Positions 35,989 through 44,204 of a stretch of 64,000 bases of DNA are shown piece after piece (position 1 is the first letter of the stretch; every line of letters starts with the position of its first letter). Below the pieces are notes generated by a model. It was not told the origin of the DNA. It searched no databases and was given only the letters and a program-made list of their open reading frames with translations. The position numbers and the translations under genes are program-made. This stretch comes from Rhodospirillales bacterium BBD 1991-14. GTDB lineage: Bacteria > Pseudomonadota > Alphaproteobacteria > Kiloniellales > Kiloniellaceae. Location of the stretch: assembly GCA_001657395.1 (NCBI GenBank), contig LYSY01000010.1:1-64000 (forward strand), read 5' to 3'.

Positions 35989-37683
35989 ATGACCGACGCA
36001 AAAACGTCAGCCCCAACCTCCTCCGGTGCCGAAAAGGCCCTGCGCAAGCGCTCGGCCGGATTCTCCAGGCTCTCCGTCGTCCGCAAGGTCATTCTGACCG
36101 TCGCGGCGATGGCCTCTCTGGTGCTCATTACCCTCGTTGCAATCGGGATCAATCAGACGAGCCGGGTGCTCGTGGCGACCGGCGAATCCGGGTTCACCAC
36201 GATGACCCGCCTCATCACCAACAACGCGGCTGGCGGCATCCGCTGGAAAAAGGCGGAATCCATCGAAGCCGCCTACATCGATTTCGCCAATGCCGAGGAT
36301 ACGGCAATCGCCAACGTGGTTGCGCTGGACAAGGAAGGAACGGAGCTGATCCGCTTCGACTCCAGCTCCCTGCCGCACGGCGACATCGCTGCCTTCGTAG
36401 AGAAAGCCAGAGGCTCGGAAGAGCGCCTGGTGGAAGAAACGCCGACGCACATTCTCGTCTCCAGCCCTGCCCTCTCGCCCAAGGACGGATCCTTCATCGG
36501 ATCAGTGATCATTGCCTGGTCGATCGAGCAGCTGAACGAGGAGATTACCGCTGCCATGGTGCAGCAGACTGCGGTTGCGCTGATTGCGCTGGCCCTGCTG
36601 GTCACGCTGTTGAGCATGGTGACGTCGCGCCTGGTCGGCAAACCGCTGAAGATGATGACCGACACCATGGGCCGGCTTGCCGATGGCGATACCGGGGTCG
36701 ACGTTCCGGCAATGGAACGCCAGGACGACATCGGCGACATCGCCCGCATGGTGCAAACCTTCAAAACCAATGCCATTGAACTCGACCGTTCGACGGCGGC
36801 CCGGGAAGCGGAGAAGGCCAAGGCTGAGGAAGAAAAGCGCAAGGCCATGAACAGCCTGGCCGACGACTTCGAATCGAACGTCAAGGCGGTTGTCGAGGGC
36901 GTTGGCGCGGCCTCCGACCAGGTCCAGTCCACGGCCCAGTACATGTCGGAAACGGCGGAGCGCGCCAACCGCCAGACGGCTGCGGTGGCCTCCGCGACTG
37001 AGCAGGCCGCCAACAACGTCCAGACCGTCGCCAGCGCCGCCGAGGAGCTCAGCGCCTCCATTCAGGAGATCAGCCGCCAGGTGGCCCAGTCGACCAAGAT
37101 CTCCAATGCCGCCGCCGATCAGGCCCGCAATACCAACAGTGAAGTGGAAATGCTGGCTCAGGCGGCCCAGAAGATCGGCGACGTGGTGACCATGATTCAG
37201 GACATCGCCGAGCAGACCAACCTGCTGGCCCTGAACGCGACCATCGAAGCCGCGCGGGCCGGCGAGGCCGGCAAGGGCTTTGCGGTCGTCGCTTCGGAGG
37301 TGAAGCAGCTGGCCACCCAGACCGCGAAGGCGACCGAAGAGATCCGCCAGCAGATCAACGACATCCAGTCCGCAACCGGCGGCGCGGTGGACTCGATCGC
37401 GCAGATCACTTCGACCATCGAAGAGGTCAACGGGATTGCCGCCGGCATCGCCGCCGCCGTGGACGAGCAGACCGCAGCCACGCAGGAGATCTCCCGCAAC
37501 GTCCAGTTGGCCTCCGCCAGCACCAACGAGGTCTCTTCCAACATCGGGGAAGTGACCAACGCCGCGGAGGCCTCCGGTGAGTCCGCAAAGACAATGCTCA
37601 GCGCGGCCAACGACCTTGCCGGACAGTCGTCGACGCTGCGCAAGCAGGTGGAGAGCTTCCTCACCAGCGTGCGTGCCAGCTGA
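35989..37683 (+). CDS. Methyl-accepting chemotaxis protein
   Basis: A 564-residue chemoreceptor. TM1 (about 27-52), a periplasmic sensor domain of about 125 residues, TM2 (about 185-207), HAMP (KPLKMMTDTMGRLADGDTGVD), and a long coiled-coil signalling domain are visible. The hairpin tip DIAEQTNLLALNATIEAARA is diagnostic. No C-terminal CheR-binding pentapeptide is seen. Ribosome binding site AAGGAG precedes the ATG. The upstream gene encodes a secreted Cache-like protein. Confidence 0.96.
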   Translation: MTDAKTSAPTSSGAEKALRKRSAGFSRLSVVRKVILTVAAMASLVLITLVAIGINQTSRVLVATGESGFTTMTRLITNNAAGGIRWKKAESIEAAYIDFANAEDTAIANVVALDKEGTELIRFDSSSLPHGDIAAFVEKARGSEERLVEETPTHILVSSPALSPKDGSFIGSVIIAWSIEQLNEEITAAMVQQTAVALIALALLVTLLSMVTSRLVGKPLKMMTDTMGRLADGDTGVDVPAMERQDDIGDIARMVQTFKTNAIELDRSTAAREAEKAKAEEEKRKAMNSLADDFESNVKAVVEGVGAASDQVQSTAQYMSETAERANRQTAAVASATEQAANNVQTVASAAEELSASIQEISRQVAQSTKISNAAADQARNTNSEVEMLAQAAQKIGDVVTMIQDIAEQTNLLALNATIEAARAGEAGKGFAVVASEVKQLATQTAKATEEIRQQINDIQSATGGAVDSIAQITSTIEEVNGIAAGIAAAVDEQTAATQEISRNVQLASASTNEVSSNIGEVTNAAEASGESAKTMLSAANDLAGQSSTLRKQVESFLTSVRAS

Positions 37684-37700
37684 GCCGCGGCACGCGGCTC
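37682..37700. terminator. Hairpin at the MCP stop
   Basis: GAGCCGCG pairs perfectly with CGCGGCTC around a 3-base loop. It overlaps the MCP stop codon and no T-run follows. Its position between convergent genes suggests a transcription barrier. Confidence 0.45.
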
Positions 37701-37733
37701 GCAAACCAGCTCGCCCAACTGACAAACGGGGGG

Positions 37734-38375
37734 CTAGACGGGCAGCGCCACCTTGAGACGCAGCATGTCCTCACCGGGCGTGTCGATCTCCAGATCGCTG
37801 CCCAGCCGCTTTGCCAGAACCCGCGTGAAGTAGCTGTGGGCCCCGCGCGGGCTCAACTCGCCGATGTCGATGTTCTCGTCGAGCCCGGCCAGGCTCTCCG
37901 GGCGCAGATGGGCGTCCTGCCCGCTGGCGGTGACGACAAGATCCCGGGGGCTTGCCTCCCCGCCGATCTCAACGGTGAGCTTGCCACCCCTCGGCAGCGC
38001 CTCATGGGCCAGCGCCACCATGTTCATGACCATCTTGCCGGCGCCATCGGGCAGGCCCTCCGGCGCAGCGATGGTTGCCCAGTCCAGTTCCGATTTCGAG
38101 GCTTGCAAGAGGCCCGCAGCGAGATCGCGCAGCGGGGTCAGATCGGTGCCGACACGCGCGCCTGCCATGCCATAGGCAAGCCGGAAGAACTGCAGGATCG
38201 CCGAGGCCTGGCGGGCGGAATTGCTGGTCAGCTGCATTGCGTCATCGGCCATGCCGAACTCGTCGTCGGCCAAAAGCTCCAGCCCGTTGCCGACGGCCCC
38301 GATCGGTCCCACAAGATCGTGGCAGAGCCGCGACGCCAGGAGTTCCGCGACGCGCAGATCAATCATTGTTTGCAT
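37734..38375 (-). CDS. chpT: Histidine phosphotransferase ChpT
   Basis: A 213-residue dimeric phosphotransferase that relays phosphate from CckA to CtrA and CpdR in Alphaproteobacteria. The catalytic helix SRLCHDLVGPIGAVGNGLEL carries the active His (about residue 20). The C-terminal part is a degenerate ATPase-like fold ending with SPRGAHSYFTRVLAKRLG and LRLKVALPV. ATG 38375 (MQTMIDLRVAELLASRL) was chosen over longer frames. It is divergent from the DUF3553 gene with a 79-base gap. Confidence 0.93.
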   Translation of the reverse strand: MQTMIDLRVAELLASRLCHDLVGPIGAVGNGLELLADDEFGMADDAMQLTSNSARQASAILQFFRLAYGMAGARVGTDLTPLRDLAAGLLQASKSELDWATIAAPEGLPDGAGKMVMNMVALAHEALPRGGKLTVEIGGEASPRDLVVTASGQDAHLRPESLAGLDENIDIGELSPRGAHSYFTRVLAKRLGSDLEIDTPGEDMLRLKVALPV

Positions 38376-38454
38376 GCTTTCCAGGTCCCACTCGCTAGCC
38401 CCGAAGTAAACATCCTTATACACTAACTGCTGAGCGAAAACAGCGAGGCGAACC

Positions 38455-38634
38455 ATGACCTTACATCTCAGCCCCGGCATGCGCGTGCGCCACCCCGGCC
38501 GGCCCGAGTGGGGTGTGGGGCAGATCCAGTCGGTGGTCGCCGAAAGGGTGACGGTGAACTTCGAAAACGCCGGCAAGCTGCTGATCATCGCCACCGAGGT
38601 TGACCTGGAGATCGTCGGGGAAGACCGTGCCTGA
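38455..38634 (+). CDS. DUF3553 small protein
   Basis: A 59-residue protein beginning MTLHLSPGMRVRHPGRPEWG. The GVGQIQSVVAERVTVNFENAGK segment is typical of the DUF3553/CarD-like small beta domain. Its function is unknown. It is divergent from chpT and its last 8 bases overlap the GTG start of the ankyrin gene. Confidence 0.85.
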   Translation: MTLHLSPGMRVRHPGRPEWGVGQIQSVVAERVTVNFENAGKLLIIATEVDLEIVGEDRA

Positions 38635-39847
38635 CCGCGCGGCGGCGGGTGGCCGGCTCTTTCGCTTGGCCCGGATTCTCGGCCTTTCGGTCGTGGTCGG
38701 CGCAGGCTCGGCGCCCGCCGCCGCTCCCGTCTCCTCCCCCGCCTCCGCCCAGTCGGTGCCCGACCAGGCCCTGCACCAGGCCGCCCGCAGCGACGACACA
38801 GCGCTGGCCGCCTTTGCGCTGGAACGCGGGGGCGACCCGGAGACGCGCGACCAGTTGGGCAACACCGCCCTTCAGGTCGCCGCGATCTATGGCAGCGCCG
38901 GGGTGGCGGCCGTTCTGCTGGGCGGCGGCGCTGACCCTGCTGCGGCGACGCCCGACGACGACTGGACTGCGCTCCACTACGCGGCTTACGAGGGTCACGA
39001 CCGGGTCGCCAAGGTCCTGATAGAGGCCGGCGCCCCCCTGGAGGCCCGGGAGCGCGACTATGGCAACACGCCTCTGCTGGTGGCGGCGCGCCGCAACAAG
39101 CGCGCAGTGGTCTCGGTGCTGTTGGCCGCCGGAGCGGATCATGAAGCGCGGGACCTGCGTGACGGCAACACGGCCCTCATCAACGCAGCCTTCGATCCTC
39201 TGGCGGCGACCGTCGTGGCCGAGTTGCTGGCCGCCGGAGCCCGGCCTGATACAGCAGCGGACGACGGCATGACGGCACTGATGGCAGCCGCCCGCGCGGG
39301 CGCGGAAGGCAGTCTTCAGATGCTGCTGGCCGGCGGCGCGGAGGTCGGCAGCAGACGGCGCGACGGCTGGACCGCACTCCACCTCGCCGCGGCCCACGGC
39401 CACACCCCTTTCTTCGATGACCTCGTTGCCGCCGGCGCCGCGGTCGATCAACGCGCCGCCGAGGGGGAGACGCCTCTCGGCCAGGCGATCCAGGCCGGCC
39501 ATGTCGACAGCGTCATCGCATTGCTGGAAGCCGGAGCGAACATCGAGCAGCCCGGGCGCAGCGGGCGGCCGCCGGTGGTGCTTGCCGCCATGAACGGCCA
39601 GGCCGGCGCACTCTACGTGCTGCTCAATGCCGGCGCCGACACCGATGCACGTGAAGCGGAAACCGGCAACACCGCCCTTATGCTGGCCGCCAACCGGGCA
39701 CGCCTGGAGGAGGTCCGGCTACTCCTGGGCGCCGGGGCCGACGTGGCCTTGAAGGCCAAGGACGGCTGGACCGCGCTCCAGGCCGCGACGATGATCGGCG
39801 ACGACGAAATAGCGGCTCTGCTGCGTCAGGCGGGCGCCCGGGAGTAA
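38627..39847 (+). CDS. Secreted ankyrin-repeat protein
   Basis: A 406-residue protein of about ten ankyrin repeats after a probable signal peptide (about 1-37, LGLSVVVGAGSAPA). Repeats show the TALHYAAYEGH and GNTALMLAANRAR patterns at about 33-residue spacing, from residue 45 to the end. The GTG at 38627 has GGGGAAG upstream. The frame continues 27 bases further to a TTG (38600). The role is probably protein binding in the periplasm (inference). Confidence 0.85.
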   Translation: MPDRAAAGGRLFRLARILGLSVVVGAGSAPAAAPVSSPASAQSVPDQALHQAARSDDTALAAFALERGGDPETRDQLGNTALQVAAIYGSAGVAAVLLGGGADPAAATPDDDWTALHYAAYEGHDRVAKVLIEAGAPLEARERDYGNTPLLVAARRNKRAVVSVLLAAGADHEARDLRDGNTALINAAFDPLAATVVAELLAAGARPDTAADDGMTALMAAARAGAEGSLQMLLAGGAEVGSRRRDGWTALHLAAAHGHTPFFDDLVAAGAAVDQRAAEGETPLGQAIQAGHVDSVIALLEAGANIEQPGRSGRPPVVLAAMNGQAGALYVLLNAGADTDAREAETGNTALMLAANRARLEEVRLLLGAGADVALKAKDGWTALQAATMIGDDEIAALLRQAGARE

Positions 39848-39885
39848 CGCCGCAGGCAAAGCCTTGATGACCGGGCATCGCAGAG

Positions 39886-40485
39886 CTATTTGACGAGGAA
39901 GTCCACTCTGCGGTCCCGGCGGTCGATCAAGCCCTCCTCTTCCAAGGCGGCCAGCGTGCGATACACGACCTCATGGGAAAGGCCGATCTCGCTCGAGACC
40001 TCCTTCCACGAGCGCTTGATCTCGAGGCTGTGTTCGCCAGGCTCGCGGATCCACTCGAGATAGGACAACAGCCGGGAGCGCGCGGACTTCATGGCCATGA
40101 TCTCCATACCTGCACGAAGCGACTGCACCTGGCGCGCCAGATGAGCCATGGCCTTGAGACCGATCTCGGCATCGCTCCGAAAGGCTTCGAGAACCTCCTG
40201 CTTCGAAACCACCTTAACGCGCGACGGGCGCTCGGCCACCGCATCGCAGTGGTATCTTTCGGCAAAGAGCGAGGCTTCGGCGATCGTCTCTCCATCGCCG
40301 GCGGCCTGGAGGCACAGCACCGAGCCCTCGGGCGCGTACCTGAGCAGACGGACCCGTCCGGACGCGACGAAAAAAAGGCTTACCACGGGATCGCCGGCGC
40401 TGAAGAGGTGCTGACCGGCTTCGAGGCTGCGGGTCCGCGCACCGCCTGCGAAGAAAGGTTCGAAGATGTCCTGCGGCCGGCCCAT
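39886..40485 (-). CDS. Crp/Fnr family transcriptional regulator A
   Basis: A 199-residue regulator. The N-terminal cyclic-nucleotide-binding fold (about 15-115) shows GQHLFSAGDPVVSLFFVASGRVRLLRY. The C-terminal HTH (about 150-195) is SWKEVSSEIGLSHEVVYRTLA. No N-terminal Fnr-type cysteine cluster is present, so this is not an oxygen sensor of the Fnr kind. ATG 40485 aligns with the start of its neighbour. It is clearly a duplicate of the next gene. Confidence 0.9.
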   Translation of the reverse strand: MGRPQDIFEPFFAGGARTRSLEAGQHLFSAGDPVVSLFFVASGRVRLLRYAPEGSVLCLQAAGDGETIAEASLFAERYHCDAVAERPSRVKVVSKQEVLEAFRSDAEIGLKAMAHLARQVQSLRAGMEIMAMKSARSRLLSYLEWIREPGEHSLEIKRSWKEVSSEIGLSHEVVYRTLAALEEEGLIDRRDRRVDFLVK

Positions 40486-40627
40486 ATCGAGGCGATCATA
40501 GGCGCATTTCAGGGGCGCCGCCAACGGGCCCTTGGCGCTGAGAGCCTTCGGGCAGACAATCGGGCCAGGGCGCCCTGGTCTGGCCTGCCGGCAGAGGCCT
40601 CCCGTTCGCGCCGACGAGGGGAGCCTC

Positions 40628-41236
40628 TCAGGAGTTCAGGAGTTCTACCGTGCGGTCCTTGCGGCTGATCAGACCCTCGTCCTCAAGGACCGCCAGCGTG
40701 CGGTAGACGACTTCGTGGGAAAGGCCGATCTCGGTTGCGATCTCCTTCCACGAGTCCTTGATGACCAGGCTGTCTTCGCCAGGTTCGCGGATCCAGTCGA
40801 GGTAGGTCAACAGCCGCGCGCGCGCCGATTTCATTGCGACGATCTCCAGGCGCGCATGCAGAGACTCGATCTGCCGCGTCAGGTGGGCCATGGCCCTGAT
40901 GCTGACCGCACAGTCCGACATCAGACTCCGGAGGATCTCACGCTTCGGCGCCACCTTCACCCGCGAAGGCCGCTCCGCAACGGCATCGCAGTGATAGACG
41001 TCTTCGAATAGGGAAGCCTCGGCGAGCGTCTGCCCCTGCCGCGCGGTCTGCAGGCACAAGATCGAACCTTCCGGCCCGTACCTGACAAGGCGAACGCGGC
41101 CGGAATCGACAAAGTAAAGGCTCTCGACAGGGTCCCCGGCAGCGAAGAGATGCTGCCCGACCTCAAGGTCGCGATGGCGCACCGGCCCCTTAAAAAGAGG
41201 CTCCAAAAGATCACTGAACTTCGGCGGCTGGCTCAT
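40628..41236 (-). CDS. Crp/Fnr family transcriptional regulator B
   Basis: A 202-residue paralogue of the preceding regulator. Shared blocks include GQHLFAAGDPVESLYFVDSG, YHCDAVAERPSRVKV and EIGLSHEVVYRTLAVLE. The ATG at 41236 gives MSQPPKFSDLLEPLF, matching the paralogue's start. Further upstream frame is not supported. The two genes are in the same orientation, separated by 142 bases, and probably arose by tandem duplication. Confidence 0.88.
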   Translation of the reverse strand: MSQPPKFSDLLEPLFKGPVRHRDLEVGQHLFAAGDPVESLYFVDSGRVRLVRYGPEGSILCLQTARQGQTLAEASLFEDVYHCDAVAERPSRVKVAPKREILRSLMSDCAVSIRAMAHLTRQIESLHARLEIVAMKSARARLLTYLDWIREPGEDSLVIKDSWKEIATEIGLSHEVVYRTLAVLEDEGLISRKDRTVELLNS

Positions 41237-41871
41237 ATGATTGCGATCATACACGCTTCCCTTCAGCTCTGTCATCTTCGTCGCGTGAAGACCAATTGCT
41301 TTTTTGAATCCGAGCGCCCGGATTTCTCTGCCTATGTCTTCGCGGAGATTGGTTGACCTGTACTCCTTTGGCTGATCGCCGCAGCCAAGAGGACGAGGAA
41401 GACCGTCGAGCAGCTGGCCTCGGATGATTGCGGCGGCGTGCTTGCATGAAATGACTTTGCCTGCGGGCCCTTTCGGTTCGCAGAACGGGAGCGCTCGCCC
41501 AGGCGTCGGCGTTTCCAAATGCTTGTGTTGAGTCGCCCGCAGCGAGATTTGGATATGGAACTGAGTGAATGAGACGCCCCAACAAACCGCATGTCGCAGG
41601 CAAAGCCTGCAGGAAGACATGAACGCGCAAGCGTCGACATCCCCAATGCCTGCAGGCTGCTGGAGCCTCTGCCACAAACCGGATCGATTACACGATCTGC
41701 CGGGAGCCTTCGCGTGAACAACAGGAGACCTGTCCGACCCCCTAGGTGCTGACCGGAGTGCCGGTGCCAGACCTTTGATCACTCTCACCGTCGCCGCAGA
41801 AAGCTTGGAGTCATGTCATGTGATTCTCGGTACGGGGGCCTTTTGCGCCCGTTACCCCCAATGGTTGGAAA
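41237..41871. other. Divergent intergenic region Crp/Fnr B / ECF sigma
   Basis: A 635-base gap. A perfect 10-bp inverted repeat AGCCTGCAGG/CCTGCAGGCT spans 41604-41613 and 41649-41658, and a GC-rich hairpin lies just before the sigma gene near 41834-41860. The open frames here look like shadows and no gene is supported. Confidence 0.6.
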
Positions 41872-42489
41872 GTGTTGGAGCCGCCTCCAGTGCAGGACCG
41901 CGGAAAGTCGGTCGTGACCGGACCCGGCACAGGGCCGAAGGAATGCGAAGAACGCGAGCTCCTGAACCGGATCGCCGCCGGCGATCAGCTCGCCATGAAC
42001 CGCTTCTATGCTCTCTATCAGAAAAGAGTATTCGCCTTCGTGCTCAATCGCCTGAAAGACGGCAACGAATCCCAGGAAGTGGTCAACGATGTGATGTGGG
42101 AAGTCTGGAAGAGCGCCGGCAGCTTCGAGGGGCGATCGCGGATCTCCACCTGGGTCTTCGGCATCGCCTACTTCAAAGCGGTGGACCGCCTGCGAAAGCG
42201 AAAGGCCGTCGAGACGATAGAGTTGGTGCCGGACAGTCTCCAGGACGATGGACCGGACGCCGTGTCTGCGGTGTTCTCCGAGGAAGTGTCGCAGGCTGTC
42301 GCCAAGGCGATGGGGGATCTGTCCCCCGAGCAACGCGCGCTGGTCCACCTGGCGTTCTTCGAGGACCTGAGTTATGGCGAAATTGCCGAGATCGTCGCCT
42401 GCCCCGTCGGTACGGTGAAAAGCCGGATGTCGCGGGTGAGATCGATCCTGTCGGGTGCGCTCGCAACCCTACGCGAAACGAACCCGTGA
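41872..42489 (+). CDS. ECF-type sigma-70 family RNA polymerase sigma factor
   Basis: A 205-residue sigma factor with region 2 (about 40-105, FYALYQKRVFAFVLNRLKDG, then STWVFGIAYFKAVDRLRKRK) and region 4 (about 145-190, LSPEQRALVHLAFFEDLSYGEI and CPVGTVKSRMSRVRSIL). The annotated start is GTG 41872; a GTG at 41890 is also possible. No anti-sigma gene follows; the next gene downstream is on the opposite strand. Confidence 0.9.
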   Translation: MLEPPPVQDRGKSVVTGPGTGPKECEERELLNRIAAGDQLAMNRFYALYQKRVFAFVLNRLKDGNESQEVVNDVMWEVWKSAGSFEGRSRISTWVFGIAYFKAVDRLRKRKAVETIELVPDSLQDDGPDAVSAVFSEEVSQAVAKAMGDLSPEQRALVHLAFFEDLSYGEIAEIVACPVGTVKSRMSRVRSILSGALATLRETNP

Positions 42490-42553
42490 AGTCCGGTCCG
42501 GGCTCCCGCTGCGTCCCGATGCAGCAGTCCGGATGACCTTTCCGGGCGGCGGA

Positions 42554-42676
42554 TTACAGACGCACGTTGGAGGTCGAGAAGAGGTCTGCCGAGCTGATCC
42601 CGTAGAAGCTCAGAATGACGGCGCTCAAAACCGCAATCAGAATGGCGACGACGCTTCCGATGACAACTGATTTCAT
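42554..42676 (-). CDS. Single-span 40-residue membrane peptide
   Basis: A 40-residue product, MKSVVIGSVVAILIAVLSAV and onward, with one clear membrane helix (about 4-26) and a C-terminal tail ending TSNVRL. A GAGGA stretch lies about 11 bases upstream of the ATG. It lies 88 bases after the WD40-cytochrome gene and is the last candidate gene of the formate dehydrogenase strand. Similar one-helix peptides with an FSTS-type tail occur in other Alphaproteobacteria (from memory). Its function is unknown. Confidence 0.6.
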   Translation of the reverse strand: MKSVVIGSVVAILIAVLSAVILSFYGISSADLFSTSNVRL

Positions 42677-42764
42677 GGGTCCTAGATTCCTCGCAAGATA
42701 AAGCCTCAGTCCAGGTATCACCGGCGCACGGCACGATGGATGCAGGACGCAGGAGGCGGTCGGG

Positions 42765-44204
42765 TCATTGGCCGAGCCTTTCCTGTACCGGCTCTGCACC
42801 TGTGGTCGGTTGCGCGGGGCCGGTCACCTGCTTGAGATAGGCGATCAGCTCCGCACGGTCTTCGGCCGAAGGCATCCGCTGCACCGGCATCTTGCTGCCC
42901 GGCGTGTAGCGGTCCGGGCCCTCGTCAAACAGCCGGTCGATGGTCTCCGCACTCCAGATGATCGAGCTTCCGCGCAGCGCTGCGGAGTAGTTGTAGCCCT
43001 CCACCGTCCCGGCACGCCGCCCGAAGACGCCGTAAAGGGTCGGACCGGCCCGGTTGGCACCGTCTGCCGTCGTGGTGTGGCAGGCGACACAGGTTCGAAA
43101 CAGCTTGGCTCCCCGGCTGCCTTCGTGCGCCGCCGCTGCAACCGCCGGCTCGTCATCGGCATCGCCCACCCTGGTATCGCTAGGGCCAATTTCGCTGCGC
43201 GCCTCCAGGTCCCAAAGCCGGGTCACCGAATCGGCGCCGGCTGAAAGCAGCTGCCGCCCGTCGGGCGTAAAGGCCAGGGCCCAGACCGGTTGGCGGTGAC
43301 CGGTGAGAGAGGTCACGATGCGGCGCCCTTCGATGTTCCAAAGGTTGACGGTGCCGTCGACCCCCGCGGAGGCGGCGAAGCGCCCATCCGGCGAGACCGA
43401 AACCGCAAAAACCGGCCCGTTATGACCGCGCAGAACCGCCAGCTGGTCGCCGGTCGTCAGATCCCAAAGGCGCACCGTTTCGTCCACCGAAGCGGAAAGC
43501 GCGTACTGGTCGCCCGGCAGGAAGGACAGGGCGTTGACCCCGAAGTCATGTCCCTCCATGACCCTAAGCAATTCCGGGCGCTGGCCATCGGCTGCCAGGG
43601 ACCAGAGGCGGATCGAGGAGTCGTAGCTGCCGGTCAGGAGATAACGCCCGTCGCGGGAGAAGGCGACCGAGTTCACATTGCTGCGGTGCTCGTCGAGGAC
43701 ATGGGTGGCCTGCCGGCTGGTCAGGTCCCAGAGGCGGACAGTCTGGTCCCAGCCGGCCGAAGCGGCCAGGCGTCCGTCCGGCGCCACCGCAACCGCCGCG
43801 ACCTTGCCCTGGTGGCCTTCGAAAACATGCTCCAGCCTCCCGCTCTGGAGATCCCACAGCCGCAGCGTGCCATCGTCGCTGGCCGACAGGGCCTGGCGCC
43901 CCTCGTCTGCCAGGGCCACGGCATTCACCGCCCCCTCATGATCGTCGAGAACCTGCAGGGCGCGCTGGCTTGCAAGATCCCAGACGATCAGGCTGTAGTC
44001 GAAGCTGGCCGTGACGGCGCGCGATCCGTCGGGAAACACCGCAACGCCCTTGACGAAACCGCCGTGACCGCGCAGCTCGGCCTGCACGGCGGTGCCCGCC
44101 ATAATCAGGGGCAGACTGAGAAGCGCGGCGCGGCAACAGCCGCGCAGTATCGCGAGCGCCGCGGAAAAGGCGCGCAGCGGATCAGCGTGCTTCGAAGGGT
44201 TCAT
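42765..44204 (-). CDS. WD40 propeller-cytochrome c fusion
   Basis: A 479-residue exported protein. After a signal peptide (about 20-42) there are seven WD40 repeats, counted by the IVWDL, LRLWDL, VRLWDL, IRLWSL, VRLWDL, VNLWNI and TRLWDL ends, making one full propeller (about 45-340). A mono-haem cytochrome c domain (about 360-470) follows, with CVACH at residues 372-376 and GSKMPVQRMP giving the probable Met ligand near 439. The start overlaps the upstream gene by 23 bases. It is expected to be periplasmic and redox active. Confidence 0.9.
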   Translation of the reverse strand: MNPSKHADPLRAFSAALAILRGCCRAALLSLPLIMAGTAVQAELRGHGGFVKGVAVFPDGSRAVTASFDYSLIVWDLASQRALQVLDDHEGAVNAVALADEGRQALSASDDGTLRLWDLQSGRLEHVFEGHQGKVAAVAVAPDGRLAASAGWDQTVRLWDLTSRQATHVLDEHRSNVNSVAFSRDGRYLLTGSYDSSIRLWSLAADGQRPELLRVMEGHDFGVNALSFLPGDQYALSASVDETVRLWDLTTGDQLAVLRGHNGPVFAVSVSPDGRFAASAGVDGTVNLWNIEGRRIVTSLTGHRQPVWALAFTPDGRQLLSAGADSVTRLWDLEARSEIGPSDTRVGDADDEPAVAAAAHEGSRGAKLFRTCVACHTTTADGANRAGPTLYGVFGRRAGTVEGYNYSAALRGSSIIWSAETIDRLFDEGPDRYTPGSKMPVQRMPSAEDRAELIAYLKQVTGPAQPTTGAEPVQERLGQ

